Below are positions 1 through 4,818 of a stretch of 5,792 nucleotides of DNA, in pieces. The position numbers and the translations under genes are program-made. Source of the DNA: DASPKA01 sp035628335. Its GTDB lineage: Bacteria > Patescibacteriota > Doudnabacteria > UBA920. The notes beneath the pieces are model-generated. The model saw only the letters and a list, made by a program, of their open reading frames with translations, made no database searches and was not told the DNA's origin. Position 1 is the first letter of the stretch. Every line of letters begins with the position of its first letter. The stretch covers positions 1 through 5,792 of the forward strand of contig DASPKA010000070.1 of the NCBI GenBank assembly GCA_035628335.1, read 5' to 3'.

Positions 1-105
1 CGAGATGTTCGTCTAGACCGCCAAGACGATATCATTAAATACTTTGAGGTAGTTGGAAGCAGTAATCCAAAACACTTGAAAAAATACCTGGATAAGGTAA
101 AATAA
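1..105 (+). CDS. C-terminal end of a probable LAGLIDADG-type protein (partial)
   Basis: The first reading frame is open from the window edge and stops with TAA, giving the last 34 residues of a protein whose start lies outside the window. The readable part is basic and ends with a segment of the form VVGSSNPKHLKKYLDKVK. From memory, a tail of the type 'IG-S-NPKHLKKY' is typical of stand-alone LAGLIDADG homing-endonuclease-like proteins in archaea and CPR bacteria, where it closes the second alpha-beta half. No LAGLIDADG helix is visible because that part is missing, so the family call is an inference. The stop lies 20 nt before the tRNA-Ser gene with no convincing promoter between them, so the tRNA may be read through from this gene. 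That it is a real coding end is more certain than what it does. Confidence 0.5.
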   Translation, partial: RDVRLDRQDDIIKYFEVVGSSNPKHLKKYLDKVK

Positions 106-125
106 CCTGGTACCTTGACTGCCCA

Positions 126-219
126 GGAGAGATGCCCGAGAGGCCGAAGGGGATGGTTTGCTAAACCATTATACGGCTTTATAACCGTATCGAGGGTTCG
201 AATCCCTCTCTCTCCGCCA
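126..219 (+). tRNA. tRNA-Ser (anticodon GCU)
   Basis: This serine tRNA decodes AGC and AGU. The acceptor stem pairs GGAGAGA (126-132) with TCTCTCC (209-215), followed by discriminator G216 and an encoded CCA (217-219). The anticodon stem ATGGT/ACCAT (153-157, 165-169) holds the loop TTGCTAA with anticodon GCT at 160-162. The T arm is GAGGG-TTCGAAT-CCCTC (192-208). A long variable arm, roughly 170-191, contains the inverted repeat ATACGG/CCGTAT, as expected for class II tRNAs such as Ser. The gene sits between the end of an upstream coding region and a hairpin terminator. Confidence 0.97.
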
Positions 220-221
220 GT

Positions 222-259
222 AAAAAGCCGTCCTGACATTACACCAGGGCGGCTTTTTT
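222..259 (+). terminator. Hairpin terminator after tRNA-Ser, probably bidirectional
   Basis: The left arm at 222-235 and right arm at 245-258 form a stem with core GCCGTCCTG/CAGGGCGGC (one wobble), flanked by A and T tracts. On the plus strand six Ts follow (254-259), just 3' of the tRNA. On the minus strand the A tract at 222-226 reads as five Us, so the same hairpin could end transcripts from the right. It shares its core with the terminator at 367-408. Confidence 0.9.
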
Positions 260-346
260 CTACTGTTCTTCCTTTTCATCTCCTTTAATCACCGACTTGA
301 TTTTAGATTGCATCTGCGCTGGATCTTTGAACCTCATTTTTTTCAT
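260..346 (-). CDS. Possible 28-aa ORF (doubtful)
   Basis: A short minus-strand frame runs from ATG at 346 to TAG at 260-262. The product is basic and lysine-rich, begins MKKMRFKDPAQMQ and ends GDEKEEQ. The frame is closed immediately upstream by a TAA in the U tract of the terminator at 367-408, so it is not the tail of the 141-aa gene in the same frame. There is no strong ribosome binding site (only GGGATGAG before the ATG) and no clear promoter in the 20 bases between the terminator and the ATG. Translation would depend on readthrough of that terminator. It could be a micro-protein, a remnant of a longer gene, or noncoding. I do not recognise it. Confidence 0.25.
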   Translation of the reverse strand: MKKMRFKDPAQMQSKIKSVIKGDEKEEQ

Positions 347-366
347 CTCATCCCATAATGTCCATT

Positions 367-408
367 AAAAAAATAGCCGTCCTGGTTTCAAGCCGGGACG
401 GCTATTTT
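367..408 (-). terminator. Intrinsic terminator of the 141-aa gene
   Basis: A 16-bp stem pairs 370-385 with 393-408, with one G-T wobble and a 7-base loop (386-392). On the minus strand it is followed by a run of seven Us (367-373 on the plus strand are all A). It begins 8 bases after the stop codon of the gene at 416-841. Confidence 0.93.
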
Positions 409-415
409 GCTGGAA

Positions 416-841
416 CTACTGTTCCTCAATCGGCTGAGCAAGCGCCCGGTAAGTGTTTGGCCAGGTTGACGTTGGCGAGTGCTCATTCAACTCAAAGCGT
501 ATCTGCTCGTCTGCTAAATACACTGCCAGAAACCACCAGGTCTCTCCATCGTTGGTCCAGGCAGTGAAAAGCGAGCCCTTGGTAAGCGCTGCTTGCTTAT
601 GTCGAATGACATACCGCACGAGCGCGTAGGGATGCACAAATCTCTTCTCCTGGACTTTCAGAACTTTAACCCACGCTGGACTGGTCCGAGTGCGCTTGGC
701 GCCGTGGGATGTGATATCAGGCCGTTCAGCGGCCATGGTATCGGGAAGTTTTTGATAGTCGAAATTCTGGTTTATCGCGATTTTGCCAACCCCCTCGGCT
801 TCCGCGACCATCTGCTCATAAACACGGTTGTTTTTCTTCAT
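416..841 (-). CDS. Hypothetical 141-aa soluble protein (orphan)
   Basis: I do not recognise a family. The protein is 141 residues with no signal peptide and no membrane segment. The N-terminal third is polar and charged (starts MKKNNRVYEQMVAEAEG). The middle has a basic stretch (about 48-90) and the C-terminal half is rich in aromatic residues, including WTNDGETWWFLAVYLADEQ around 94-112, which looks like beta strands of a small folded domain. Gene status is well supported: a TTTACA / 17 bp / TATAGT promoter, an AAGGAGG ribosome binding site just before the ATG, and a strong terminator right after TAG. A frame on the opposite strand (593-859) is taken as a shadow. By hand count the region is about 53% GC, clearly richer than the LOG gene (roughly 43%), which could mean a transferred gene. 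Function is unknown. Confidence 0.8.
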   Translation of the reverse strand: MKKNNRVYEQMVAEAEGVGKIAINQNFDYQKLPDTMAAERPDITSHGAKRTRTSPAWVKVLKVQEKRFVHPYALVRYVIRHKQAALTKGSLFTAWTNDGETWWFLAVYLADEQIRFELNEHSPTSTWPNTYRALAQPIEEQ

Positions 842-844
842 AGC

Positions 845-851
845 CCTCCTT
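845..851 (-). promoter_or_regulatory. Strong Shine-Dalgarno of the 141-aa gene
   Basis: On the minus strand AAGGAGG lies three bases before ATG 841. It fixes the start codon and is notable because none of the other protein genes whose starts are visible here has a clear Shine-Dalgarno sequence. Confidence 0.85.
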
Positions 852-873
852 TGATATGATGATTGCGTTATGC

Positions 874-902
874 ACTATACAATAACTAATTCACTCTGTA
901 AA
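874..902 (-). promoter_or_regulatory. Sigma-70-type promoter of the 141-aa gene
   Basis: On the minus strand TTTACA (897-902) and TATAGT (874-879) are separated by exactly 17 bases, each matching the consensus at five of six positions. The predicted start point near 867 gives a leader of about 26 nt. The -35 box begins four bases beyond the hairpin terminator of the preceding minus-strand gene. Confidence 0.8.
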
Positions 903-906
903 TACT

Positions 907-934
907 AAAAACCCTACGGTAACGTAGGGTTTTT
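907..934 (-). terminator. Intrinsic terminator of the KNH-domain gene
   Basis: A perfect 12-bp stem pairs AAAAACCCTACG (907-918) with CGTAGGGTTTTT (923-934) around the 4-base loop GTAA. The minus-strand transcript ends in five Us. The hairpin starts 11 bases after the TAG stop of the gene at 946-1815. T tracts on both strands make bidirectional use possible. Confidence 0.93.
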
Positions 935-945
935 TATACTAGGTT

Positions 946-1815
946 CTAGTTCTGGATTCTAAAATTTGCATCACTCGTGTCTACAGCAACCACTGTAGGT
1001 GCGAGCGGGCTGCCTTTTGCTATATATACCCGAATCTTATAGTTATTCGCAGTAGGCAAACTGGTAGGCACCGTCCAGTTAAACATAGTTGCTACATTTT
1101 TGCTTGTTGGTTGCAATATAACAGAATGTACAACACCGGCTTTTAAGAGTTCAATCTTGCTGACGAACCCGTCTTTGCCGTACGTTGCGTTCCACATTAT
1201 TTTAAACTTTGTTCCTTTAACAAGCGTCTCACCGCCGTTTGGGGTAAGTACGGTTACGGTTTGAGTGGAGCTAGTAGGTGCACTCACTACATATAGCTCT
1301 GACTCAGTTGGAGGAAACGGGAAGTCCACTACAGAGGGAGGAGTTGCCGTCTGGTAGTCAATTACAGTGTTGTCTACAAAAAACTGCGCAGTGCTGCCAA
1401 TCGCGGAAGGACCGAGCGTGACTTCGGCCAAAATGTCGCGAGTCCTGTCTACCGGAATATTTAACACTGGAGTACCTGTTACTACAGCAGTATCACCAAC
1501 AAACGTTGCGGTGCCTAGCAGTACTGTATTCCCATCATTGTCTAAACGGGTAAACTTTACCGAACTTGCCACCGCTGTACCAGTATACTTTAGCCCTATC
1601 TTAGTCACTTGAAGCTGGCTTGACTTTTTGTTTACCAACGAATACTTAATAACAGGGGCATTTACTGCATTCTGCGGTAACTTTGCACTATTATAACTAG
1701 TTGCAATAGCAACCACGGACAACCCAACAGTAGTATCTGCTTGAGCGGGCAATGCGGAAGCAAAAGCCAACCCTGCTGCAAGCAAACCCCCAACTATCTT
1801 TAGTCTGTTTTTCAT
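946..1815 (-). CDS. Secreted protein with C-terminal Kre9/KNH-like Ig-fold domain
   Basis: A 289-aa exported protein. Residues 1-26 are a clear Sec signal peptide: basic MKNRLK, a hydrophobic core, and a cleavage site after AQA. Residues 27 to about 180 form a beta-rich region of alternating polar and hydrophobic residues, probably one beta-sandwich domain. Residues 186-288 match by eye the Kre9/KNH-like N-terminal domain (PF10342 type): TPNGGE at 191-196, then a KGTKFKIMW strand, FNWTVP near 245, YKIRVYI at 259-265 and a closing SDANFRI. This Ig-like domain is common in extracellular proteins of CPR bacteria and usually serves as a surface or adhesion module. There is no C-terminal membrane anchor or sorting signal, so the product is probably released or bound noncovalently. 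Start ATG 1815 is supported by the signal peptide and by a promoter 26 nt upstream; the Shine-Dalgarno is weak or absent. The ligand is unknown. Confidence 0.88.
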   Translation of the reverse strand: MKNRLKIVGGLLAAGLAFASALPAQADTTVGLSVVAIATSYNSAKLPQNAVNAPVIKYSLVNKKSSQLQVTKIGLKYTGTAVASSVKFTRLDNDGNTVLLGTATFVGDTAVVTGTPVLNIPVDRTRDILAEVTLGPSAIGSTAQFFVDNTVIDYQTATPPSVVDFPFPPTESELYVVSAPTSSTQTVTVLTPNGGETLVKGTKFKIMWNATYGKDGFVSKIELLKAGVVHSVILQPTSKNVATMFNWTVPTSLPTANNYKIRVYIAKGSPLAPTVVAVDTSDANFRIQN

Positions 1816-1847
1816 AGATTTTTCTTAACTTAATGGTATGTATGCCA

Positions 1848-1876
1848 AGTATAGCACCGGTTCTCTTAAGGGTCAA
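1848..1876 (-). promoter_or_regulatory. Sigma-70-type promoter of the KNH-domain gene
   Basis: On the minus strand TTGACC (1871-1876) and TATACT (1848-1853) are 17 bases apart, each five of six to consensus. The expected start near 1841 gives a leader of about 26 nt. It points away from the LOG promoter; the two -35 boxes are 12 bases apart. Confidence 0.8.
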
Positions 1877-1886
1877 AATATGGCTT

Positions 1887-1900
1887 ATTTTACGTAAAAT
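1887..1900. promoter_or_regulatory. 14-bp perfect palindrome over the LOG -35 box (possible operator)
   Basis: ATTTTACGTAAAAT is identical on both strands. It covers the proposed LOG -35 box (1889-1894) and ends 11 bases from the -35 box of the divergent KNH gene. A dimeric repressor bound here could block LOG and affect its neighbour. It is AT-rich, so chance is possible. Confidence 0.35.
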
Positions 1901-1917
1901 CCTGGGTAATATATACT
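1889..1917 (+). promoter_or_regulatory. Promoter of the LOG gene, probably giving a leaderless message
   Basis: TTTACG (1889-1894, four of six) and TATACT (1912-1917, five of six) are 17 bases apart. Only six bases separate the -10 box from ATG 1924, so the usual start point falls on the A of the start codon. No Shine-Dalgarno precedes the ATG, which fits leaderless translation. Confidence 0.65.
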
Positions 1918-1923
1918 AAAACT

Positions 1924-2622
1924 ATGGTAAGCAAACACGACCTTGAAGAGATAGAAAAATTTCTCCACGCAAGAGAAGATGAAGTTGACCCCTGGCGAAT
2001 GTTTCGAATCATGACGGAGTTCTTCTCAGGCTTTGACTTTCTGCGGCAGTTTAAGCGCGCAGTGACTATTTTTGGGTCTGCGAGGTTTAAATACCCGAAC
2101 AAGGCGTATAAGGAAGCAGAAAAGCTTGCCGCACTTTTAGCCAAAGAAAACTTTGCCATTGTTACCGGGGCAGGTCCGGGTATTATGGAAGCAGCAAACA
2201 AAGGCGCGCACAAAGCTGGTGGGACCTCTGTCGGCATTGCTGTCCGACTTCCACATGAAGACGCAGCCAATAAGTATGCAAAACTAAACACATACTTTAA
2301 GTATTTTTTTACTAGAAAAGTAATGCTGGTGTACGCGTCTCAACTCTATGTATTTTTCCCCGGAGGCTTTGGTACATTAGACGAGTTCTTTGAACTAGTA
2401 ACGCTGGTACAAACTAAAAAAATAAAACCAGTTCCTATAATCTTAATAGACAAACAATTTTGGACCCCTTTGCTCAAGTGGGTCGACGCTACGTTAGTTG
2501 GAACTTACAAAACCGTCAACCCCGGTGAAACTGGGGTGTACACGTTAGTAGACAGCGCTGAAGAAGCAGTTGTTTACATAAAATCCCTGCTCAAGTATAA
2601 CTCGGAGCACTTCACGAGATAG
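1924..2622 (+). CDS. LOG-family Rossmann-fold protein (TIGR00730 type)
   Basis: A 232-aa cytoplasmic protein of the LOG family (formerly annotated as lysine decarboxylase-like, PF03641). Characterised members remove ribose 5'-phosphate from nucleoside monophosphates, releasing the free base; plant and bacterial LOGs activate cytokinins this way. Visible signatures in order: FGSAR at 50-54, which opens the Rossmann fold; GAGPGIMEAANKGA at 82-95; the arginine in FTRK near 131; and PGGFGTLDE at 146-154, the family's nucleotide-binding and catalytic motif with its conserved Glu154. LVQTKK at 161-166 follows. The N-terminal 40 residues are an acidic, helical extension seen in the longer LOG type. 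Length is normal and no key residue is missing. The start fits the promoter six bases upstream. It diverges from the KNH gene and its stop is one base from that of the opposing cupredoxin-like gene. The substrate in this organism is not known. Confidence 0.9.
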   Translation: MVSKHDLEEIEKFLHAREDEVDPWRMFRIMTEFFSGFDFLRQFKRAVTIFGSARFKYPNKAYKEAEKLAALLAKENFAIVTGAGPGIMEAANKGAHKAGGTSVGIAVRLPHEDAANKYAKLNTYFKYFFTRKVMLVYASQLYVFFPGGFGTLDEFFELVTLVQTKKIKPVPIILIDKQFWTPLLKWVDATLVGTYKTVNPGETGVYTLVDSAEEAVVYIKSLLKYNSEHFTR

Positions 2623-2623
2623 A

Positions 2624-3160
2624 TTACTTTACCACATTAAACGTAGCCTTTTCTCCCCCCTGGCAAGCGACCGTTGCTTGGCCCAAGGTACTGGCGGTAA
2701 GCACTACATAGCCTGTGGGGGGAAGCGTAATCTTCTGGTTCCATACGGTTATAACGTGAGCAACTTTTCCCACGTTCTGTACTGCAAACTTATTTCCTTG
2801 CTTGATTTGCAATGTTCCCTTACGGGGCAGGAGCTTACACTCACTAAACTGGAAGATGTACCCAGAGTCTCGGTAAGAGGTAATAGTTGAGTCATACACT
2901 GCCTTTGTTACTACCACCGGCTTCCGCGGAGCTGGTTTTGTTGTACCTCCACCAGTGGCAGGTGCAGAAGGAGAAGTCGTTCCAAAGGTGGTATCTGTTC
3001 CGTCTATATCTAAGGGCGTGCCCTCTAAAACCCCTATTTCTTCGTACCCTTCAGACTCTACAAGGTTTTGCGGAGCGCTTCGTTGCTGTAATAAATAAAC
3101 AATGCCCCCAACCACCACGAGTGTGGACACCAGTAATACTAAACCATATTTTTTTGTCAT
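2624..3160 (-). CDS. Membrane-anchored cupredoxin-like protein without a full copper site
   Basis: A 178-aa protein with a single N-terminal membrane helix (about 5-24) after a short basic MTKK. A low-complexity linker rich in Thr, Gly, Pro and Ser (about 51-82) follows, then a C-terminal beta domain (about 98-178). That domain resembles the small cupredoxin-like proteins of CPR bacteria: a cysteine (C108) then KGTLQIKQGNKFAVQN, a VAHVITV strand carrying H135, a GYVVLTAS strand, and C166 in TVACQGG before a final FNVVK strand. Plastocyanin-type copper sites use His, Cys, His and Met; here only one His and the late Cys are placed plausibly, so copper binding is doubtful and a C108-C166 disulfide is an alternative. 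The helix would hold the domain outside the cytoplasmic membrane. The start codon follows from the helix; no Shine-Dalgarno is visible. No terminator separates its stop from that of LOG. Confidence 0.8.
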   Translation of the reverse strand: MTKKYGLVLLVSTLVVVGGIVYLLQQRSAPQNLVESEGYEEIGVLEGTPLDIDGTDTTFGTTSPSAPATGGGTTKPAPRKPVVVTKAVYDSTITSYRDSGYIFQFSECKLLPRKGTLQIKQGNKFAVQNVGKVAHVITVWNQKITLPPTGYVVLTASTLGQATVACQGGEKATFNVVK

Positions 3161-3166
3161 AGTTCT

Positions 3167-3203
3167 ATAGTATCCATGAAAAATGAATGATCTATGAATT
3201 ATA
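3167..3203 (-). promoter_or_regulatory. Candidate promoter elements of the cupredoxin-like gene (weak)
   Basis: Two -10-like boxes precede ATG 3160 on the minus strand. A perfect TATAAT at 3198-3203 would give a leader of about 31 nt but has no good -35 box; the sequence at the right distance overlaps the rRNA terminator. TACTAT at 3167-3172 lies six bases from the ATG, the same spacing as for LOG, and would give a leaderless message, but also lacks a good -35 box. Confidence 0.4.
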
Positions 3204-3222
3204 ATAAACTTTTTAGTAATAC

Positions 3223-3251
3223 AAAAACCACTCCTTTAAAGAGTGGTTTTT
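3223..3251 (-). terminator. Terminator of the rRNA operon
   Basis: An 11-bp perfect stem pairs AAAAACCACTC (3223-3233) with GAGTGGTTTTT (3241-3251) around a 7-base loop. On the minus strand it ends in five Us, about 7 bases after the 3' end of 5S rRNA. Confidence 0.92.
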
Positions 3252-3258
3252 GATATAG

Positions 3259-3371
3259 CGGGCAACGACCTACTTTTGCGTGGGTAAAAACCCAGCTATC
3301 ATCGGCCACGACATGTTTTACTTCTGAGTTCGGGATGGGATCAGGTAGGACCATGTCTGAGAAGTCACCCT
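3259..3371 (-). rRNA. rrf: 5S ribosomal RNA
   Basis: The minus strand carries the conserved 5S core, including CCCATCCCGAACTCAGAAG, TGGCCGATGATAG and the closing AAAGTAGGTCGTTGCCC. Helix I pairs GGGTGAC (plus-strand 3364-3370) with GTTGCCC (3260-3266), using two G-U pairs. The ends are set from that helix and may be off by a few bases. Length is about 113 nt, within the bacterial range. It is the last gene of the rRNA operon before the terminator. Confidence 0.93.
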
Positions 3372-3451
3372 TCGTCGTACTTTACTCCGACCTCCGCATA
3401 ACGTCCGCCAAAGGCGAACATTTTGCTGCAGTCTCCGTAAGGTACTCCTCT

Positions 3452-3543
3452 TCCCAAATGCCCGAACTAATGTTTTAAAAAAGACTTTCTGCTTCACTCC
3501 AAATCTTTTTTAAAATAATTCAATGCTTGCCTGACATTTGGGA
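3452..3543 (-). repeat. Two-tier long inverted repeat in the 23S-5S spacer
   Basis: An outer 9-bp perfect stem (3452-3460 with 3535-3543) encloses an inner 12-bp perfect stem made only of A, T and one G-C pair near the loop (3473-3484 with 3504-3515). Unpaired linkers are 12 and 19 nt and the apical loop is 19 nt. Such a long stem could be a double-strand cleavage site, for example for RNase III, in freeing pre-5S RNA. Confidence 0.6.
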
Positions 3544-3592
3544 GCCTTTTTAAAGGCACTAGGGAATACAATACGAGTACAGTGTAACGAAG

Positions 3593-3611
3593 GAAGACTT
3601 TTCAAGTCTTC
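3593..3611 (-). repeat. 8-bp hairpin in the 23S-5S spacer
   Basis: GAAGACTT and AAGTCTTC form a perfect 8-bp stem with a 3-base loop. No U tract follows it, so it is not an intrinsic terminator; a processing or folding element is more likely. Confidence 0.5.
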
Positions 3612-3729
3612 ATTCTTAAGCAGTTGGGCTATTAGTTAACAAGTAAAAAATAGCTGTGGCTGCTAGTATAAGCCCAAAGAGAGCCAATACTTTTAAATTG
3701 TGTGTATCCACAAATCGCTAGTCAAAGAA

Positions 3730-4110
3730 TATAATATAACTTTCGGTTGATTAGTATTGCTCGGCTGAACACATCACTGTGCTTACACCTGCAACCTATA
3801 TAACTCCACCTAACATCAATACTTCCCTTTCTATCGTATTGCTACGACAAATTGTTCCATATCTCAATCAAGCTTTGTAAATACGCGGTAGTCTTCCGCG
3901 AACCTTTCGTCTCCCGAAGGAAACAACGAAACCTAGTGTTATGGACAGCTTCGCGCTTATATGCTTTCAGCGCTTATCTGAACTATACCTAGCTACCCCG
4001 CCGTGCTCCTGAAGGAACAACGGGTACACCAGAGGTATATACATCTCGGTCCTCTCGTACTAGAGATGTGCCCATTCAAGTTTCGTACCCCCACAGCAGA
4101 TAAGGACCAA
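3730..4110 (-). rRNA. rrl: 23S exon 3 (E. coli 2605 to the 3' end)
   Basis: This exon starts with TTGGTCC directly after the L2604 intron and contains the sarcin-ricin loop AGTACGAGAGGACCG at 4047-4061. Spacing matches E. coli from 2605 to 2654 and again over the last 70 bases. Between about 3800 and 3956 it is about 81 nt longer than E. coli, a region that maps by recall to helices 97-101 of domain VI and most likely helix 98. That stretch has hairpin-forming segments, for example GCGG/CCGC around 3892-3900 and CCTTTCG/CGAAGG around 3903-3920. Confidence 0.9.
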
Positions 4111-4818
4111 CATAATGTTACGATTCGCATTTAGCGAATGGCATGGCATTTCTACCATACTCTCTATGTCGCCATAGAGTTCGGACTATATCTTTATGCC
4201 TTAAAGGCAATGTCTAGCATGTAGTCTCTGAGGATTCTAAATTATTTATCACTTCTTGTAGTTTTAATTTTCTATACTTACCCCCGCCGTTCATGAGAAG
4301 GGCTTTTGAGAGTAACTCTACAAAATTTTCGTAAATGAAATGCTTTTTTGCTTCCATCGATTCAACAATATGAGCAAAGGTTTCAAATTCTGTCTGCTTT
4401 TCTGAAAGCATTGGATACTTTCTGAAAAACGGTATGATTTTTGAAAGCAAATCATTTCGATTTCGTACTACAAGAACGAGGTTATTGTCTTTTCCACGAA
4501 AGTTATCTTTAATATAACCACAGTTTAAAGTTTTATGTATAAACTCTAAAACTTGAGGTCTATCTTTAGATTGACTAACATGAAATTCGGGAAGAAGTTG
4601 GTATTTAAACCTTACATGCGCAACCTTTTGGACTGCTACATGAAAACTACCTTCACCATCGACAAAACCGGAAATATAATAATTTAGCCTTTCCTGCTGA
4701 TTGTCTGCACTCATTGCATTATTACTTTATAAGGACTAATAGGTCAATATAATAGTAGCATGAGATACTCAGAGTTTCCAGCAAATAGCTAGATTTATAG
4801 ACAGCATGGTTATCTTAT
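4111..4818 (-). mobile_element. Group I intron after U2604, carrying a homing endonuclease
   Basis: A 708-nt self-splicing intron, 207 nt without its ORF. The 5' exon end GACAGT (4819-4824) pairs with the internal guide GCTGTC (4800-4805), with the required U-G pair at the splice site (P1). The 3' exon TGGT pairs with ACCA (4807-4810) as P10. P3 is TCTAGC (4788-4793) with GCTAGA (4213-4218); P4 is GCTG (4779-4782) with CAGC (4696-4699); P7 is GACTA (4222-4226) with TAGTC (4184-4188); P8 is TGCC/GGCA (4206-4209, 4197-4200). P9 is a 7-bp hairpin with a GCGA tetraloop (4162-4179), followed by a further hairpin at 4123-4139. The intron ends in G (4111), as expected. AAGATATAGTCC is the classic S-element sequence. 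The ORF lies between P4 and P7. Confidence 0.95.
4214..4714 (-). CDS. I-CreI-like LAGLIDADG homing endonuclease, intron-encoded
   Basis: A 166-aa single-motif LAGLIDADG protein (PF00961 type), close to the 163 residues of I-CreI. Such enzymes work as homodimers and cut intronless alleles so that the intron is copied in. The LAGLIDADG helix is YYISGFVDGEGSF at residues 12-24, with E21 at the metal-binding position of I-CreI D20. By eye, FHVSQ (Q48) and EKQ (K106) line up with the I-CreI catalytic-site residues Q47 and K98, and GYIKD lines up with GYVRD. All are recalled alignments. The frame is intact, so the gene is probably active. ATG 4714 is the only in-frame start after an upstream TAA; no Shine-Dalgarno is seen, so translation from the rRNA precursor must be weak or unusual. 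Codons 5-7 (NQQ) carry the P4 3' strand and the last codons (ETTC-stop) carry P7 and P3 strands, so protein and RNA sequence are constrained together. Confidence 0.93.
   Translation of the reverse strand: MSADNQQERLNYYISGFVDGEGSFHVAVQKVAHVRFKYQLLPEFHVSQSKDRPQVLEFIHKTLNCGYIKDNFRGKDNNLVLVVRNRNDLLSKIIPFFRKYPMLSEKQTEFETFAHIVESMEAKKHFIYENFVELLSKALLMNGGGKYRKLKLQEVINNLESSETTC

Larger units (their letters stand above)
3372..3729 (-). other. 23S-5S internal transcribed spacer, gene-free and highly structured
   Basis: These 358 bases between 23S and 5S contain no tRNA (no T-arm consensus on either strand) and no credible ORF. They hold several inverted repeats. The largest is two-tiered: TCCCAAATG (3452-3460) pairs with CATTTGGGA (3535-3543), enclosing a 12-bp A/T stem (3473-3484 with 3504-3515). 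Others are GCCTTT/AAAGGC (3544-3557), GAAGACTT/AAGTCTTC (3593-3611), TTGGGCT/AGCCCAA (3624-3630 with 3671-3677), and GTCCGCC/GGCGAAC with one mismatch (3403-3419), which lies about 30 nt upstream of 5S. They are probably folding and processing elements of the rRNA precursor. Confidence 0.75.

Noticed and set aside
106..127. Short inverted repeat CCTGG/CCAGG before the tRNA
   Set aside because: Only five base pairs with a 12-base loop, and it overlaps the tRNA acceptor; no U tract, so neither a terminator nor a convincing processing site.
593..859. An open frame of 88 codons on the plus strand
   Set aside because: It lies antisense to the 141-aa gene, which has a promoter, ribosome binding site and terminator; this frame has none and resembles no known protein.
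1890..2291. A minus-strand open frame of 133 codons
   Set aside because: It is antisense to the LOG gene, whose family motifs are unmistakable, and it runs through that gene's promoter region.
2678..3162. Two plus-strand open frames opposite the cupredoxin-like gene
   Set aside because: The minus-strand product has a membrane helix, linker and beta domain with plausible composition; the plus-strand frames look random.
3620..3710. A tRNA in the 23S-5S spacer
   Set aside because: The TTGGGCT/AGCCCAA repeat mimics an acceptor stem, but there is no T arm, anticodon arm or CCA in register.
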